The position numbers were made by a program, and so were the translations under genes. The notes under the pieces were generated by a model. The model saw nothing but the letters and a program-made list of their open reading frames with translations. It did no database searches and had not been told where the DNA came from. This document shows, one piece after another, positions 23,844 to 35,068 of a stretch of 64,000 nt of DNA (positions are counted from its first letter, which is position 1; every line of letters begins with the position of its first letter). The stretch is from Enterobacter kobei (GTDB lineage Bacteria; Pseudomonadota; Gammaproteobacteria; Enterobacterales; Enterobacteriaceae): assembly GCF_001729765.1 (NCBI RefSeq), contig NZ_CP017181.1, forward strand, positions 3,534,001-3,598,000, given 5' to 3'.

Positions 23844-23872
23844 AAAAACGAGCCGCAAGCGGCTCGTTTTTG
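23844..23872 (-). terminator. Terminator after clpB
   Basis: CGAGCCGC and GCGGCTCG stem with an A run before and a T run after. It separates clpB from the rrn P1 region. Confidence 0.9.
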
Positions 23873-23883
23873 CGTTTTGTGAC

Positions 23884-26457
23884 TTACTGCACTGCCACAA
23901 TGCGATCGTCGTTGGCTTCCAGACGGATAACTTTGCCCGGAATCAGCTCGCCGGACAGGATCTGCTGCGCCAGCGGGTTTTCGATCTGCTGCTGGATAGC
24001 ACGTTTCAACGGACGCGCACCATACACCGGATCATAACCGTTCTCGCTCAACAATTTCAGCGCATCGTCAGAGATGTGAATTTCATATCCACGCTCTTCC
24101 AGACGTTTGTACAGACGCTGCAGCTGGATCTGCGCAATCGACGCAATGTGTTTCTCACCCAGAGGATGGAACACCACCACTTCATCAATACGGTTGATGA
24201 ACTCTGGACGGAAGCTATGGCTGACAACCCCCATCACCAGATCCTTCATATGGCCGTAGTCCAGCTCACCGAAACGTTCCTGAATCAAATCAGAACCCAG
24301 GTTCGATGTCATAATGACGACCGTATTACGGAAGTCGACCGTTCTCCCCTGCCCGTCAGTCAGACGGCCATCATCCAGCACCTGAAGCAGAATGTTGAAC
24401 ACATCCGGGTGCGCTTTTTCCACCTCATCCAGCAGAATGACGGAATAAGGACGGCGACGCACCGCTTCTGTCAGATAGCCACCTTCTTCATAACCGACAT
24501 ATCCTGGAGGTGCCCCGACCAGACGCGAGACGGAGTGTTTTTCCATAAACTCGGACATGTCGATGCGCACCATCGCATCGTCGCTATCGAACATAAAGTT
24601 AGCCAGTGCTTTGCACAGCTCGGTCTTACCGACACCGGTCGGCCCCAGGAACAGGAACGAACCAATCGGGCGATTAGGATCGGACAGCCCCGCACGGCTA
24701 CGGCGGATGGCATTGGAGACGGCCTCAACCGCCTCGTCCTGACCGATCACGCGCTGATGCAGATCCTGCTCCATACGCAGCAGTTTATCGCGTTCGCTTT
24801 CCATCATGCGCGCCACCGGAATACCGGTCCAGCGAGCCAGCACTTCCGCAATTTCTGCATCCGTCACTTTATTACGTAACAGACGCATGGTTTTGCCTTC
24901 CGACTGCGTGGCGATCTCAAGCTGTTTTTCCAGCTCAGGGATTTTGCCGTACTGCAACTCGGACATTCGCGCCAGATCGCCCACACGGCGAGCCTGTTCG
25001 ATGGCAATTTTCGCCTGCTCAAGTTCCGCTTTAATGGTCTGCGTGCCAGACAGTGAAGCTTTCTCGGCTTTCCACTCTTCTTCCAGCTCAGAATACTGAC
25101 GCTCTTTGTCGTCCAGTTCTTCGTTGAGCATATCGAGGCGTTTCTTACTGGCTTCATCAGACTCTTTCTTCAGCGCCTGCTGTTCCAGCTTGAGCTGAAT
25201 GATACGACGGTCGAGCCTGTCCAGCTCTTCCGGTTTCGAGTCAATCTGCATACGAATGCTCGACGCCGCTTCATCAATCAGGTCGATCGCTTTATCCGGC
25301 AACTGACGGTCAGCAATATAACGGTGCGAAAGCGTCGCCGCCGCCACAATCGCCGGGTCGGTGATTTGCACATGGTGATGCAGCTCATAACGTTCTTTCA
25401 GACCACGCAAAATCGCGATGGTATCTTCAACGCTTGGCTCGGCAACAAACACTTTCTGGAAACGACGTTCCAGAGCAGCATCTTTCTCAATGTACTGGCG
25501 GTACTCATCCAGCGTCGTGGCGCCAACGCAATGCAGTTCACCACGTGCCAGGGCTGGTTTCAGCATGTTCCCGGCATCCATCGCGCCGTCGGCCTTACCG
25601 GCCCCCACCATGGTGTGCAGTTCGTCAATAAACAGAATGACGTTGCCTTCCTGTTTAGCCAGGTCGTTAAGCACACCTTTCAGACGCTCTTCAAACTCAC
25701 CGCGGTATTTCGCCCCGGCCACCAGCGCCCCCATATCCAGTGCCAGCACGCGGCGACCTTTCAGCCCTTCCGGCACTTCACCGTTTACGATACGCTGCGC
25801 CAGCCCTTCAACAATGGCGGTTTTACCCACACCGGGCTCACCAATCAGAACCGGGTTGTTCTTGGTACGACGCTGCAATACCTGAATCGTACGGCGGATC
25901 TCTTCGTCACGGCCGATGACCGGGTCAAGTTTGCCCTGCTCAGCACGTTCGGTCAGATCGACCGTAAATTTCTTCAAAGCCTGACGTTGGTCTTCGGCTC
26001 CCTGATCGTTCACGCTTTCACCTCCGCGCATTTTCTCAATCGCCTGAGTCACATTGGCGGTGGTTGCACCGGCAGATTTCAGCAGGTCGGTTAAGGTACC
26101 GCGTGATTCAAGCGCCGCCAGAACAAACAGCTCTGACGAAATAAAGTTGTCCCCACGTTTTTGCGCCAGCTTGTCGCAAAGGTTCAGCACGCGCACCAGA
26201 TCCTGAGACGGCTGAACATCACCGCCGGTACCTTCTACCTGCGGTAAACGGCTCAGTGCCTGATCGATAGCGGTGCGTAACTGGCCAGCATTAATGCCAG
26301 CAGACGTTAATAAAGGACGTACCGATCCCCCTTCCTGATTCAGCAAGGCGCTCATTAAATGAAGAGGTTCGATGAATTGGTTGTCGTGCCCCAGCGCGAG
26401 CGACTGGGCATCGGCAAGAGCAAGCTGGAATTTATTAGTAAGACGATCCAGACGCAT
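23884..26457 (-). CDS. clpB: ATP-dependent disaggregase ClpB
   Basis: Hsp100 hexameric disaggregase that works with DnaK/DnaJ/GrpE to solubilise aggregates. The start [14 protein letters not shown] gives 857 residues, the E. coli length. The N domain is about 1-145 and AAA1 has Walker A GEPGVGKT. The coiled-coil M domain is about 400-520, and AAA2 has Walker A GPTGVGKT and the pore loop GYVGYEEGG. It is the last gene of rluD-pgeF-clpB, with its own sigma32 promoter at 26497-26525. The shorter internal-start form known in E. coli is likely also made. Confidence 0.98.
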   Translation of the reverse strand: MRLDRLTNKFQLALADAQSLALGHDNQFIEPLHLMSALLNQEGGSVRPLLTSAGINAGQLRTAIDQALSRLPQVEGTGGDVQPSQDLVRVLNLCDKLAQKRGDNFISSELFVLAALESRGTLTDLLKSAGATTANVTQAIEKMRGGESVNDQGAEDQRQALKKFTVDLTERAEQGKLDPVIGRDEEIRRTIQVLQRRTKNNPVLIGEPGVGKTAIVEGLAQRIVNGEVPEGLKGRRVLALDMGALVAGAKYRGEFEERLKGVLNDLAKQEGNVILFIDELHTMVGAGKADGAMDAGNMLKPALARGELHCVGATTLDEYRQYIEKDAALERRFQKVFVAEPSVEDTIAILRGLKERYELHHHVQITDPAIVAAATLSHRYIADRQLPDKAIDLIDEAASSIRMQIDSKPEELDRLDRRIIQLKLEQQALKKESDEASKKRLDMLNEELDDKERQYSELEEEWKAEKASLSGTQTIKAELEQAKIAIEQARRVGDLARMSELQYGKIPELEKQLEIATQSEGKTMRLLRNKVTDAEIAEVLARWTGIPVARMMESERDKLLRMEQDLHQRVIGQDEAVEAVSNAIRRSRAGLSDPNRPIGSFLFLGPTGVGKTELCKALANFMFDSDDAMVRIDMSEFMEKHSVSRLVGAPPGYVGYEEGGYLTEAVRRRPYSVILLDEVEKAHPDVFNILLQVLDDGRLTDGQGRTVDFRNTVVIMTSNLGSDLIQERFGELDYGHMKDLVMGVVSHSFRPEFINRIDEVVVFHPLGEKHIASIAQIQLQRLYKRLEERGYEIHISDDALKLLSENGYDPVYGARPLKRAIQQQIENPLAQQILSGELIPGKVIRLEANDDRIVAVQ

Positions 26458-26496
26458 AACTCCTCCCATAAACAGGTCAAATTTGCTACTGGAGAT

Positions 26497-26525
26497 TAAA
26501 TGAGGTCATCCCTCAATTATTCAAG
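26497..26525 (-). promoter_or_regulatory. sigma32 heat-shock promoter of clpB
   Basis: On the minus strand CTTGAA is followed after about 14 bases by CCTCATTTA, matching the sigma32 consensus and the known E. coli clpB promoter. Confidence 0.85.
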
Positions 26526-26587
26526 GTTAATGATCTGAATTATGTGAAAAGAAAACGGCACGTTCCGGATCGTCTTGATTCTTTAGG

Positions 26588-27319
26588 TTATATCAGCCAA
26601 ATAAAACTTGCCATACGACCCGTAGTCTTGTCGCGGCGATAAGAGAAAAAATCACCCTTTTCAGTGAAAGTACAGCGATCTCCGCCGAAGATCTGCGTGA
26701 CACCGACGCTATTCAGGCGCTGACGGGCAAGCTGGTAAATATCTGCCAGATATTTTTCACCGGAAGGCTGAAAAGCCTCAGCGGCTTGCGGATCTTTTTC
26801 CATGAATGCTTCGCGAACTTCCGGCCCCACTTCAAAAGCACGAGGGCCAATCGCCGGACCCAGCCAGGCCATGATATTGGCGGAATCATCGTTAAAGCAG
26901 GCGACGGTCTCTTCCAGCACGCCCTCACACAATCCACGCCAGCCTGCATGCGCGGCAGCCACTTCAGTACCTGCCCGGTTACAGAACAAAACCGGCAGAC
27001 AATCCGCGGTCATAACGGCACAAACCGTGCCCGGAGTATTGCTGTAAGAGGCGTCTGCGCGTTTAGAAGCGTAAGGTTCTCCCGTCAGCTTCAGCACCGC
27101 TTTACCATGAACCTGTTCCAGCCAGACCGGTTTCGAAGGCAGATTCCCCGCAGCAAACAGACGCCTGCGGTTCTCTTCTACATGATCCAGGTTATCGCCA
27201 CAGTGTGCGCCGAGATTCAACGACTCCCACGCGCCCTGGCTGACTCCGCCAGTACGGGTTGAGCTGCAGGCGGCCACGCCTTCAGGTAGTGGCCACTCCG
27301 GGACAATCAGTTTGGTCAT
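26588..27319 (-). CDS. pgeF: Multicopper-oxidase-like / purine nucleoside phosphorylase family protein
   Basis: YfiH/PgeF (LACC1 family). It is proposed to remove mis-incorporated L-Ser from UDP-MurNAc and acts on purine nucleosides in homologues. It is 243 residues, as in E. coli. The conserved metal ligands are in TADCLPVLF and AAHAGWRGLCEG. The start overlaps the rluD stop by 4 bases. It is cotranscribed between rluD and clpB. Confidence 0.95.
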   Translation of the reverse strand: MTKLIVPEWPLPEGVAACSSTRTGGVSQGAWESLNLGAHCGDNLDHVEENRRRLFAAGNLPSKPVWLEQVHGKAVLKLTGEPYASKRADASYSNTPGTVCAVMTADCLPVLFCNRAGTEVAAAHAGWRGLCEGVLEETVACFNDDSANIMAWLGPAIGPRAFEVGPEVREAFMEKDPQAAEAFQPSGEKYLADIYQLARQRLNSVGVTQIFGGDRCTFTEKGDFFSYRRDKTTGRMASFIWLI

Positions 27320-28296
27320 AACCAGTCCACATGGTCCTTATGTTCTTCGAAATCAGCACGCATGGCGTCAATCAGTTCCACCATATCCTGTGGGAGAGGC
27401 GCATGCCACTCCATCTGAATACCAGTGATGGGGTGATAGAGACGCAGCATGGTCGCGTGCAGCGCCTGACGATCGAACTTGCGCAGTACACTGATGAACT
27501 CATCCGATGCGCCTTTTGGCGGACGCGGACGACCACCGTATACCTGATCCCCCACCAGCGGATGGGTAATGTGGGCCATATGAACACGGATCTGGTGCGT
27601 ACGACCGGTTTCCAGGCGCAGGCGCAGGCGCGTATGAATACGGAAGTGCTCCATAATGCGATAGTGCGTCACCGCTGGTTTCCCCATCGGGTGCACCGAC
27701 ATATGAGTGCGTTTAGTCGGGTGACGGCTAATCGGTTCTTCTACCGTGCCGCCAGCGGTCATGTGGCCAATGGCTACCGCTTCGTATTCACGGGTAATTT
27801 CGCGCAGCTGCAGTGATTCCACCAGACGGGTCTGAGCAGGAACGGTCTTTGCCACGACCATCAGACCGGTGGTGTCTTTATCCAGACGGTGAACGATACC
27901 CGCGCGCGGGACATCAGCAATCGGCGGATAGTAATGGAGAAGTGCATTAAGTACCGTACCGTCAGGGTTCCCCGCCCCCGGATGAACAACCAGGTCGCGC
28001 GGCTTGTTGATTACCAGAATGTCATCATCTTCATAGACGATGTCCAATGGGATATCCTGCGGCTCGAAGCGGATTTCCTCTTCGATTTCAGCATTGATGG
28101 CAACAGCTTCCCCACCAAACACTTTCTCTTTTGGTTTGTCCCAGATCTTGCCGTTTACCAGCACGCGCTGGTCAAGGATCCATTCTTTTATGCGTGAACG
28201 CGAATAATCAGGGAACAATTCGGCCAAAGCCTGATCTAAGCGTTGACCGAGCTGATTTTCGGAGACTGTTGCGGTGAGTTCTACTCGTTGTGCCAT
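27316..28296 (-). CDS. rluD: 23S rRNA pseudouridine synthase D
   Basis: Makes pseudouridines 1911, 1915 and 1917 in helix 69 of 23S rRNA. It is 326 residues, the E. coli length. It has an N-terminal S4 RNA-binding domain (residues about 18-80) and the RluA-type catalytic motif HRLDKDTTGLMV with the active Asp. The C-terminal signature RTHQIRVHMAHITHPLVGD is also present. It is divergent from bamD. Confidence 0.97.
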   Translation of the reverse strand: MAQRVELTATVSENQLGQRLDQALAELFPDYSRSRIKEWILDQRVLVNGKIWDKPKEKVFGGEAVAINAEIEEEIRFEPQDIPLDIVYEDDDILVINKPRDLVVHPGAGNPDGTVLNALLHYYPPIADVPRAGIVHRLDKDTTGLMVVAKTVPAQTRLVESLQLREITREYEAVAIGHMTAGGTVEEPISRHPTKRTHMSVHPMGKPAVTHYRIMEHFRIHTRLRLRLETGRTHQIRVHMAHITHPLVGDQVYGGRPRPPKGASDEFISVLRKFDRQALHATMLRLYHPITGIQMEWHAPLPQDMVELIDAMRADFEEHKDHVDWL

Positions 28297-28427
28297 AAAC
28301 TGCTTCTTTGTTTAACGTTGGGTTTTACGGCTTTGCCGTTTAATATAGTGTGCTATTGTAGCTGGTCTTAATCGGGAGCAGGAACAGAGTTTCTCCCGGA
28401 CAAACATTTGAGGAAAGTCAAAACGTC

Positions 28428-29165
28428 ATGACGCGCATGAAATATCTGGTGGCAGCGGCCACGTTGAGCCTGGCTTTGGTGGGCTGCTCCGGTTCGAATG
28501 AACAGGTCCCTGACAATCCGCCGAATGAGATCTATGCGACTGCACAACAAAAGTTGCAGGACGGTAACTGGAAACAGGCGATAACGCAACTGGAAGCGTT
28601 GGATAATCGCTATCCATTTGGTCCGTATTCGCAGCAGGTACAGTTAGATCTTATCTACGCCTACTACAAAAATGCCGACCTCCCGCTGGCTCAGGCAACT
28701 ATCGATCGTTTCATGCGTCTGAATCCGACTCATCCTAACATCGATTACGTCATGTATATGCGCGGTCTGACCAACATGGCGCTGGATGACAGTGCTCTGC
28801 AGGGCTTCTTCGGCGTGGATCGTTCCGATCGTGATCCCCAGCATGCGCGTGATGCCTTCAATGACTTCTCCAAACTGGTGCGCGGCTATCCAAACAGTCA
28901 GTACGTGACCGACGCGACCAAACGTCTGGTGTTCCTGAAAGATCGCCTGGCGAAGTATGAATACTCCGTTGCGGAATACTATACCCGCCGTGGCGCATGG
29001 GTTGCCGTGGTTAACCGCGTAGAAGGTATGCTGCGTGATTACCCGGATACTCAGGCAACGCGTGACGGCCTGAAGCTGATGGAAAATGCTTACCGTCAGA
29101 TGCAGATGACCACTCAGGCTGAAAAAGTGGCGAAAATTATCGCCGCGAATAGCAGCAACACCTGA
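28428..29165 (+). CDS. bamD: Outer-membrane assembly lipoprotein BamD
   Basis: Essential lipoprotein of the BAM complex that folds outer-membrane proteins. It is 245 residues, as in E. coli. The signal ends in lipobox VGCSGS, followed by five TPR-like repeats ([20 protein letters not shown] is a characteristic stretch). It is followed by an intrinsic terminator. Another BAM component, bamE, is encoded at 48531. Confidence 0.97.
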   Translation: MTRMKYLVAAATLSLALVGCSGSNEQVPDNPPNEIYATAQQKLQDGNWKQAITQLEALDNRYPFGPYSQQVQLDLIYAYYKNADLPLAQATIDRFMRLNPTHPNIDYVMYMRGLTNMALDDSALQGFFGVDRSDRDPQHARDAFNDFSKLVRGYPNSQYVTDATKRLVFLKDRLAKYEYSVAEYYTRRGAWVAVVNRVEGMLRDYPDTQATRDGLKLMENAYRQMQMTTQAEKVAKIIAANSSNT

Positions 29166-29180
29166 TAGTGCTTCAATGCA

Positions 29181-29208
29181 AAACGGCAGCCCGAAGGCTG
29201 CCGTTTTT
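29181..29208 (+). terminator. Terminator after bamD
   Basis: ACGGCAGCC and GGCTGCCGT stem followed by a T run. Confidence 0.9.
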
Positions 29209-29354
29209 GTATCCATTTCTGATATTCGCTGAAGCGCTTTATCTCAACTCATCCCGTCAACTATGACCGCAATTTTTGCCTTCCACAAGGTAAATCTCAC
29301 CTCTTCCTGCCCTGCCTCACAAAAAAGATTCCCTGACAAAAACCGACAAAATAA

Positions 29355-29370
29355 CGTGATCTAAATCACA
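29355..29370 (+). promoter_or_regulatory. CRP site upstream of raiA
   Basis: CGTGATCTAAATCACA has one mismatch to TGTGA-N6-TCACA. It lies just before TTGACA (29375-29380), about 70 bases from the raiA start. In E. coli, CRP-cAMP activates raiA. Confidence 0.7.
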
Positions 29371-29384
29371 CATTTTGACATTAG

Positions 29385-29774
<390 letters not shown>

Positions 29775-29797
29775 TCCTTTAAATTGAGTGTACCGCC

Positions 29798-29821
29798 AAC
29801 GCGCCTTCGGGCGCGTTTTTT
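29798..29821 (+). terminator. Terminator after raiA
   Basis: AACGCGCC-TTCG-GGCGCGTT is a UUCG-loop stem followed by a T run. The T run merges into the -35 region of the pheL promoter. Confidence 0.9.
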
Positions 29822-29822
29822 A

Positions 29823-29852
29823 TTGACAGGGTGAAAACAGTACAGGTACTTT
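29823..29852 (+). promoter_or_regulatory. pheL-pheA promoter
   Basis: TTGACA followed by TACTTT with 18-base spacing, immediately before the leader peptide. It resembles the E. coli pheA promoter. Confidence 0.6.
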
Positions 29853-29878
29853 AACGGTATCAATCACAGGATGATGTT

Positions 29879-29926
29879 ATGAAACTTACGCCGTTCTTCT
29901 TCGCATTCTTTTTTACCTTCCCCTGA
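29879..29926 (+). CDS. pheL: Phenylalanine operon leader peptide
   Basis: 15-residue leader MKLTPFFFAFFFTFP with seven Phe codons. Ribosome stalling at these codons when charged tRNA-Phe is scarce prevents formation of the downstream terminator and lets pheA be transcribed. The E. coli peptide differs at two positions near the N-terminus. Confidence 0.96.
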   Translation: MKLTPFFFAFFFTFP

Positions 29927-29971
29927 CCGGGAGGCGTTTCGTCGTGTGATAAAGAATGCGAAGACGAACAA

Positions 29972-30003
29972 CAAGGCCTCCCACACCGGGGGGCCTTTTT
30001 TAT
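29972..30003 (+). terminator. pheA attenuator
   Basis: AAGGCCTCCC pairs with GGGGGGCCTT, followed by a T run, 45 bases after the pheL stop. It is the regulated terminator of the phe attenuation system. Confidence 0.9.
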
Positions 30004-30033
30004 TGATAACGATAAAATGAGACAGGCGACACT

Positions 30034-31194
30034 ATGACACCGGAAAACCCGTTACTGGACCTGCGCGTAAAAATCAGCGCGCTGGATGAGAAATTACTGG
30101 CACTGCTGGCCGAACGTCGCATGCTCGCCGTTGAAGTAGGGAAAGCCAAACTGGACTCCCATCGTCCGGTACGTGATATTGACCGCGAACGCGATCTGCT
30201 GGAACGTCTGATCCAGCTCGGCAAAGCGCACCACCTCGATGCCCATTACATCACCCGGTTGTTCCAGCTCATCATTGAAGACTCCGTTCTCACTCAGCAA
30301 GCGCTGCTCCAGCAGCATCTGAACAAAACTAACCCGCATTCTGCGCGTATCGCCTTCCTCGGCCCGAAAGGCTCTTACTCTCACCTGGCCGCACGTCAGT
30401 ATGCCGCTCGCCATTTCGAAGAATTTATTGAGAGCGGCTGCGCAAAATTTGCCGATATCTTTAACCAGGTCGAGACCGGCCAGGCGGATTACGCCGTCGT
30501 GCCCATTGAAAACACCAGCTCGGGTGCCATCAACGACGTTTACGATTTGCTGCAGCACACCAGCCTGTCGCTGGTTGGCGAGCTGACGATCCCTATCGAT
30601 CACTGCGTGCTGGTCTCCGGCTCAACCGATCTGAGCAAGATAGAAACCGTCTACAGTCATCCCCAGCCGTTCCAGCAGTGCAGCCAGTTCCTGAACCGCT
30701 ATCCGAACTGGAAAATCGAGTACACCGAAAGCACCTCCGCGGCAATGGAAAAAGTGGCGCAGGCTAACTCGCCAGCCGTCGCTGCACTCGGTAGCGAGGC
30801 GGGTGGCGCGTTGTATGGCTTACAGGTGCTGGAGCGCAACCTGGCAAACCAGACGCAAAATATTACCCGTTTCGTGGTGCTGGCGCGTAAGTCCATCAAT
30901 GTGTCAGACCAGGTTCCAGCGAAAACCACGCTGCTGATGGCGACCGGACAACAGGCGGGTGCACTGGTTGAAGCCCTGCTGGTGCTGCGCAACCACAACC
31001 TGATCATGACCAAACTGGAATCGCGTCCGATTCACGGTAACCCGTGGGAAGAGATGTTTTATCTCGATATCCAGGCCAACCTGGAGTCTGCCTCCATGCA
31101 GAAGGCCCTGCGTGAACTGGGTGAGATAACCCGTTCCATGAAAGTGCTGGGCTGCTATCCGAGCGAAAACGTCGTGCCTGTCGATCCAAGCTAA
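30034..31194 (+). CDS. pheA: Bifunctional chorismate mutase / prephenate dehydratase
   Basis: P-protein that converts chorismate to prephenate and then phenylpyruvate for phenylalanine synthesis. It is 386 residues, as in E. coli. Domains are an N-terminal AroQ chorismate mutase (1 to about 90), prephenate dehydratase (about 105-285, with [15 protein letters not shown] and TESTSAA), and a C-terminal ACT domain with the Phe-binding ESRP. It is controlled by pheL attenuation and allosterically by Phe. Confidence 0.98.
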   Translation: MTPENPLLDLRVKISALDEKLLALLAERRMLAVEVGKAKLDSHRPVRDIDRERDLLERLIQLGKAHHLDAHYITRLFQLIIEDSVLTQQALLQQHLNKTNPHSARIAFLGPKGSYSHLAARQYAARHFEEFIESGCAKFADIFNQVETGQADYAVVPIENTSSGAINDVYDLLQHTSLSLVGELTIPIDHCVLVSGSTDLSKIETVYSHPQPFQQCSQFLNRYPNWKIEYTESTSAAMEKVAQANSPAVAALGSEAGGALYGLQVLERNLANQTQNITRFVVLARKSINVSDQVPAKTTLLMATGQQAGALVEALLVLRNHNLIMTKLESRPIHGNPWEEMFYLDIQANLESASMQKALRELGEITRSMKVLGCYPSENVVPVDPS

Positions 31195-32063
31195 CGTTCG
31201 ATAAAGCGACTTTTCTTCATCCCTGCCACATTTACGGGCAGGGTGAAGATGGCGCCGGAGAGCGGATACTCAGCCACCTCTTCTGCATCCATATTTTCCC
31301 GCGTGGTCGTAATGAACAGCGTTTTCATATCATCGCCGCCAAAGCAGACCATCGTCGGGCAACGTACAGGCAAGCGATACTCTTCCAGCTGCTCCCCTTG
31401 CGGTGAAAAACGCGCGATACGCCAGCCGTCAAACATTGCGCTCCAGTAGCAGCCTTCCACATCGACTGCCGCGCCGTCCGGTATCCCTTCGCCCTCTTTA
31501 AATTGACGAAAGATCTCACGTCTGCCGGGTTCACCCTGCTGATCAACCGGAGTGCGATAGATCACCCCATTCGGCGTATCGGAGGTATACATCCACCGCT
31601 TATCCGGACTAAACGCTAAGCCGTTATGCCCGTGAATATCACACTGGATTACTTTCGGTGTCAGATCGTTGTCGATACGCATCAGCAACGCGCCGTTGTA
31701 ATCCCCCGGCCCCCAGAACGTCCCCGCATAGAAACGCCCCAGACTGTCGGTTCCCCCGTCATTAAAACGCGCCAGCTGTGGATTAGAGGGGTTATCGCAC
31801 ACCTTACGCTGCAGGAGGCCATGCTTATCGGCAAGCCAGATGCCATTGCGCATGGCCACGATAAACCCGCCGCGTCCACGCAACGCAAAACAGCCCACTT
31901 CCTCATGGAAAGAGAGCACGGTGTGTTCTGCCGTTGGCAGATGATATCGGTGGATTTCGCCTTCCAGGATATCGGCCCAGTAGAGCGCATGCTCTTCAGC
32001 GCTCCATGTCGGACACTCAGGCAGGTGCCCGGTGTAATTAAACAGCAGCTGCGGTTCAGCCAT
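31191..32063 (-). CDS. SMP-30/gluconolactonase/LRE family protein
   Basis: Predicted six-bladed beta-propeller sugar lactonase of the SMP-30 family, 290 residues. Family hallmarks are the start region [21 protein letters not shown] (metal-binding Glu), [17 protein letters not shown] (Asn/Asp ligands), [19 protein letters not shown] and [21 protein letters not shown]. The exact lactone is unknown. It lies between pheA and tyrA, where E. coli K-12 has nothing. It starts 20 bases after the tyrA terminator with its own GGGGAA ribosome site, and its stop overlaps the convergent pheA stop. Confidence 0.85.
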   Translation of the reverse strand: MAEPQLLFNYTGHLPECPTWSAEEHALYWADILEGEIHRYHLPTAEHTVLSFHEEVGCFALRGRGGFIVAMRNGIWLADKHGLLQRKVCDNPSNPQLARFNDGGTDSLGRFYAGTFWGPGDYNGALLMRIDNDLTPKVIQCDIHGHNGLAFSPDKRWMYTSDTPNGVIYRTPVDQQGEPGRREIFRQFKEGEGIPDGAAVDVEGCYWSAMFDGWRIARFSPQGEQLEEYRLPVRCPTMVCFGGDDMKTLFITTTRENMDAEEVAEYPLSGAIFTLPVNVAGMKKSRFIER

Positions 32064-32080
32064 GACAGTTCCCCAAAATG

Positions 32081-32104
32081 AAAAAAGCCAGCAATGCTGG
32101 CTTT
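32081..32104 (-). terminator. Terminator after tyrA
   Basis: AAAGCCAGC-AAT-GCTGGCTTT stem followed on the minus strand by a T run, ending the aroF-tyrA operon. Confidence 0.85.
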
Positions 32105-32123
32105 CAGTATATACATCATCGGA

Positions 32124-33245
32124 TTACTGGCGACTGTCATTTGCCTGGCGCAACAGCGTGCGGCTTTCGCTCTGGAAACGCGTGGCGTAATCACCGAACC
32201 AATGCTCCACTTTACGGAAACTGTCGATAAACGCCTGCTTGTCGCCATGCTCCAGCAGCGTAATGGCTTCGCCAAAGCGCTGATAGTAACGTTTGATCAG
32301 TGCCAGATTATTTTCGGACGACATAATAATGTCGGCGTAAAGCTGGGGATCCTGCGCAAACAGACGTCCAACCATCGCCAGTTCCAGACGATAGATCGGT
32401 GATGAGAGCGCCAGCAGCTGTTCAAGCTGCACGTTCTCTTCCGCCAGATGCAGACCGTAGGCAAAGGTCGCAAAGTGGCGCAGTGCCTGAATAAACGCCA
32501 TGTTCTGATCGTGCTCAACCGCGCTGATGCGGTGCAGTCGTGCGCCCCATACCTGAATCTGTTCGAGGAACCACTGATAGGCTTCCGGCTGACGCCCGTC
32601 GCAGTAAACCACCACTTGCTTCGCCAGGCTGCCGCTGTCCGGGCCAAACATCGGGTGCAAACCCAGTACCGGACCCGTATGCGCGGCCAGCATTGCCTGC
32701 AGCGGACCATTTTTGACAGAAGCGAGGTCCACCAGGATGCAATCCTGCGGTAAAGGCGGAAGTTTTCCGATGATCTGCTCCGTCACGTGGATCGGCACGC
32801 TGACGATAACCATTCCCGCGTCTTTCATCAGTTCTGGCGCCTGGGCCCAGTCCTCTTTCTCCAGAATGCGCACCTGGTAGCCAGAAAGCGTCAGCATTTT
32901 TTCAAACAGACGCCCCATCTGCCCGCCGCCGCCGACAATCACCACCGGACGCAGGGACGGACAGAGGGTTTTGAAGCCTTTGTCGTTTTCGCTGGAATAG
33001 GATTCGCGCATTACGCGACGCAGCACATCTTCAATCAAATCCGGCGAAACACCCAGCGACTGGGCCTCTTTACGACGGGAAGCCAGCATTGAGGCTTCCC
33101 GCTCCGGAACGTAAATCGGCAGGCCGTATTTACTTTTTACTTCACCGACTTCAGCAACCAGTGCCATACGGCGCGCCAGCAGATCCAGCAGCGCCTTGTC
33201 CACTTCATCAATTTGATCGCGTAATGCGGTCAATTCAGCAACCAT
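32124..33245 (-). CDS. tyrA: Bifunctional chorismate mutase / prephenate dehydrogenase
   Basis: T-protein of tyrosine synthesis. The start [15 protein letters not shown] gives 373 residues, the E. coli length. It has an N-terminal AroQ mutase (1 to about 90), an NAD-binding [10 protein letters not shown] (about 105) and a prephenate dehydrogenase domain with the catalytic His region (GLHPMFGPD). It lies 10 bases after aroF and is cotranscribed under TyrR control. Confidence 0.97.
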   Translation of the reverse strand: MVAELTALRDQIDEVDKALLDLLARRMALVAEVGEVKSKYGLPIYVPEREASMLASRRKEAQSLGVSPDLIEDVLRRVMRESYSSENDKGFKTLCPSLRPVVIVGGGGQMGRLFEKMLTLSGYQVRILEKEDWAQAPELMKDAGMVIVSVPIHVTEQIIGKLPPLPQDCILVDLASVKNGPLQAMLAAHTGPVLGLHPMFGPDSGSLAKQVVVYCDGRQPEAYQWFLEQIQVWGARLHRISAVEHDQNMAFIQALRHFATFAYGLHLAEENVQLEQLLALSSPIYRLELAMVGRLFAQDPQLYADIIMSSENNLALIKRYYQRFGEAITLLEHGDKQAFIDSFRKVEHWFGDYATRFQSESRTLLRQANDSRQ

Positions 33246-33255
33246 AGCTAACCTC

Positions 33256-34326
33256 TTAAGCCAGACGCGTCGCCAACTGGCCATTTAAATCTTTATGGAT
33301 CTCACGCAGCAGCGCATCGGTGGTTTCCCAGCTGATGCAGGCATCCGTCACGGAGACGCCGTGCTTCATCGCACTGCGCGGTTGTTCAGATGACTGATTA
33401 CCTTCATGAATGTTGCTCTCAATCATCAGACCGATAATCGAACGGTTGCCGTCTTTGATCTGTGCGACCACGGATTCGGCAACCGCGGGCTGGCGACGAT
33501 AATCTTTATTCGAATTACCATGACTGCAATCTACCATCAGTGCCGGGCGCAGTCCCGCCTGCTCCATCTCTTTTTCACACTGCGCCACATCTGCCGGGCT
33601 GTAGTTTGGCGCTTTACCGCCGCGCAGGATCACATGACCGTCCGGGTTACCCTGAGTTTGCAGGAGGCACACCTGGCCCGCCTGGTTGATACCCACAAAA
33701 CGGTGCGGCATTGCGGCGGCGCGCATAGCGTTGATCGCCGTCGCCAGACTGCCATCGGTACCGTTTTTAAAACCAACCGGCATCGACAGACCAGACGCCA
33801 TCTCGCGGTGGGTTTGCGATTCCGTCGTCCGCGCACCAATCGCAGACCAGCTGAACAGATCGCCCAGGTATTGCGGGCTGTTCGGATCAAGCGCTTCGGT
33901 TGCCAGCGGCAGCCCCATGCTAACCAGCTCCACCAGCAGGCGACGCGCAATCTTCAGCCCTGCTTCCACATCAAACGAGCCATCCATGTGCGGATCGTTA
34001 ATCAACCCTTTCCAGCCAACGGTCGTGCGTGGCTTCTCAAAATAGACGCGCATCACCAGATAGAGGCTATCGCTGACCTCCTCCGCTAATGCTTTAAATC
34101 GATGAGCGTACTCAATGGCGGTTTCAGGATCGTGAATAGAGCAAGGACCACAGACCACCAGCAGGCGCGGATCGCGACCCGCGATAATGTCAGAAATGGT
34201 CTGGCGAGAGTGCTCAATTTGAGCCTCCTGCGCGGCACTCAGCGGGAATGCTGCTTTCAGTTGATCCGGGGTAATTAAAACCTGTTCGTCAGTGATATGT
34301 ACGTTGTTCAGCGCGTCTTTTTGCAT
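33256..34326 (-). CDS. aroF: Tyrosine-sensitive DAHP synthase
   Basis: 3-deoxy-7-phosphoheptulonate synthase, entry to the shikimate pathway, feedback-inhibited by Tyr. The start [14 protein letters not shown] gives 356 residues as in E. coli AroF. Class I DAHP synthase motifs [30 protein letters not shown] and DCSHGNS are present. It is first gene of aroF-tyrA, with TyrR boxes upstream. Confidence 0.97.
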   Translation of the reverse strand: MQKDALNNVHITDEQVLITPDQLKAAFPLSAAQEAQIEHSRQTISDIIAGRDPRLLVVCGPCSIHDPETAIEYAHRFKALAEEVSDSLYLVMRVYFEKPRTTVGWKGLINDPHMDGSFDVEAGLKIARRLLVELVSMGLPLATEALDPNSPQYLGDLFSWSAIGARTTESQTHREMASGLSMPVGFKNGTDGSLATAINAMRAAAMPHRFVGINQAGQVCLLQTQGNPDGHVILRGGKAPNYSPADVAQCEKEMEQAGLRPALMVDCSHGNSNKDYRRQPAVAESVVAQIKDGNRSIIGLMIESNIHEGNQSSEQPRSAMKHGVSVTDACISWETTDALLREIHKDLNGQLATRLA

Positions 34327-34383
34327 GATGGCGATCCTGTAATGCTCGTTTGCGATAGTTGTTATCCTCGATGAGGTGAAGCA

Positions 34384-34411
34384 ACGATACCACAACAAGT
34401 AAAGATTTCAA
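34384..34411 (-). promoter_or_regulatory. aroF promoter
   Basis: TTGAAA and TATCGT with 16-base spacing on the minus strand, between the TyrR boxes and the aroF start. Confidence 0.6.
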
Positions 34412-34420
34412 TCCAAAATC

Positions 34421-34438
34421 CGTAAATATTACTTTACA
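34421..34438 (-). promoter_or_regulatory. TyrR box proximal to aroF promoter
   Basis: TGTAAAGTAATATTTACG matches TGTAAA-N6-TTTACA with one mismatch, next to the -35 region. Confidence 0.8.
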
Positions 34439-34473
34439 GAAGCTAATTATTAGCAAAAAACAGCCGTTAAATA

Positions 34474-34491
34474 CGTAAACTTTAAATTACA
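34474..34491 (-). promoter_or_regulatory. Upstream TyrR box of aroF
   Basis: TGTAATTTAAAGTTTACG is a second TyrR-type dyad with two mismatches to consensus, 53 bases from the first. Paired boxes allow hexameric TyrR repression. Confidence 0.75.
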
Positions 34492-34540
34492 CTCCGATTT
34501 TCTTCCGCCAGGCTATGCTGAAGAAAAAAGGAGAATCGCT

Positions 34541-34915
34541 ATGCGCTCAATTGCTCTGGTGTTGTTGTTGCTGTTTTTATCGGGCTGCCAGATTAATCCT
34601 TACACTTTTCAGCCCCACTGGACGACTCCGGACTGGTTCAGTGCCGGAAAAGAAGACGCCATGAATGGCTTGCCGGTTAAAGATAACCAGACCCTGGCCG
34701 ATAGTTTTAATGACCCTCATGTTGATCGTAGCGAATATCTCCGCGGCTACGCTGATGGTCAGAAGAAAGTATGCGAAGAGGGTTTTATTCATGCCTGGGG
34801 ATTAGCGGGCAAATCTTATCCTGCCAGTTGTGATAGTGTTGAAAATGCTGTGAAACTCCGTGCGTCATGGCAAAAAGGAATGGACGAAAGTATGCGTTCC
34901 AGCAGACTTAATTAA
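34541..34915 (+). CDS. yfiL: DUF2799 lipoprotein YfiL
   Basis: Predicted lipoprotein of unknown function, 124 residues. The signal is MRSIALVLLLLFLSGC with a lipobox Cys at residue 16. The mature part contains the DUF2799 pattern (AGKEDAMNGLP, YLRGYADGQKKVCEEGFIHAWGLAGK). It has an AGGAGAA ribosome site. It is divergent from aroF and precedes yfiRNB. Confidence 0.9.
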   Translation: MRSIALVLLLLFLSGCQINPYTFQPHWTTPDWFSAGKEDAMNGLPVKDNQTLADSFNDPHVDRSEYLRGYADGQKKVCEEGFIHAWGLAGKSYPASCDSVENAVKLRASWQKGMDESMRSSRLN

Positions 34916-35068
34916 GTCTGTGTTTATCCCCTGGAAAATAAACCACTGTAGGATTTAGCTTAGGTCAGCCGAAGGCTATTTCTGACATAATGACGGCTCA
35001 GACAAACAATGGTATTCTGCCCGCATCTCTTAAGGACATCTATTTCCGGAGCGGTACGGCGGATTCTG

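Noticed and set aside
24076..26094. Long plus-strand frames opposite clpB
   Set aside because: clpB is conserved over its full length; the opposite frames reflect strong codon bias.
33406..34089. 227-codon frame opposite aroF
   Set aside because: Antisense to a well conserved gene and without a ribosome site or family match.
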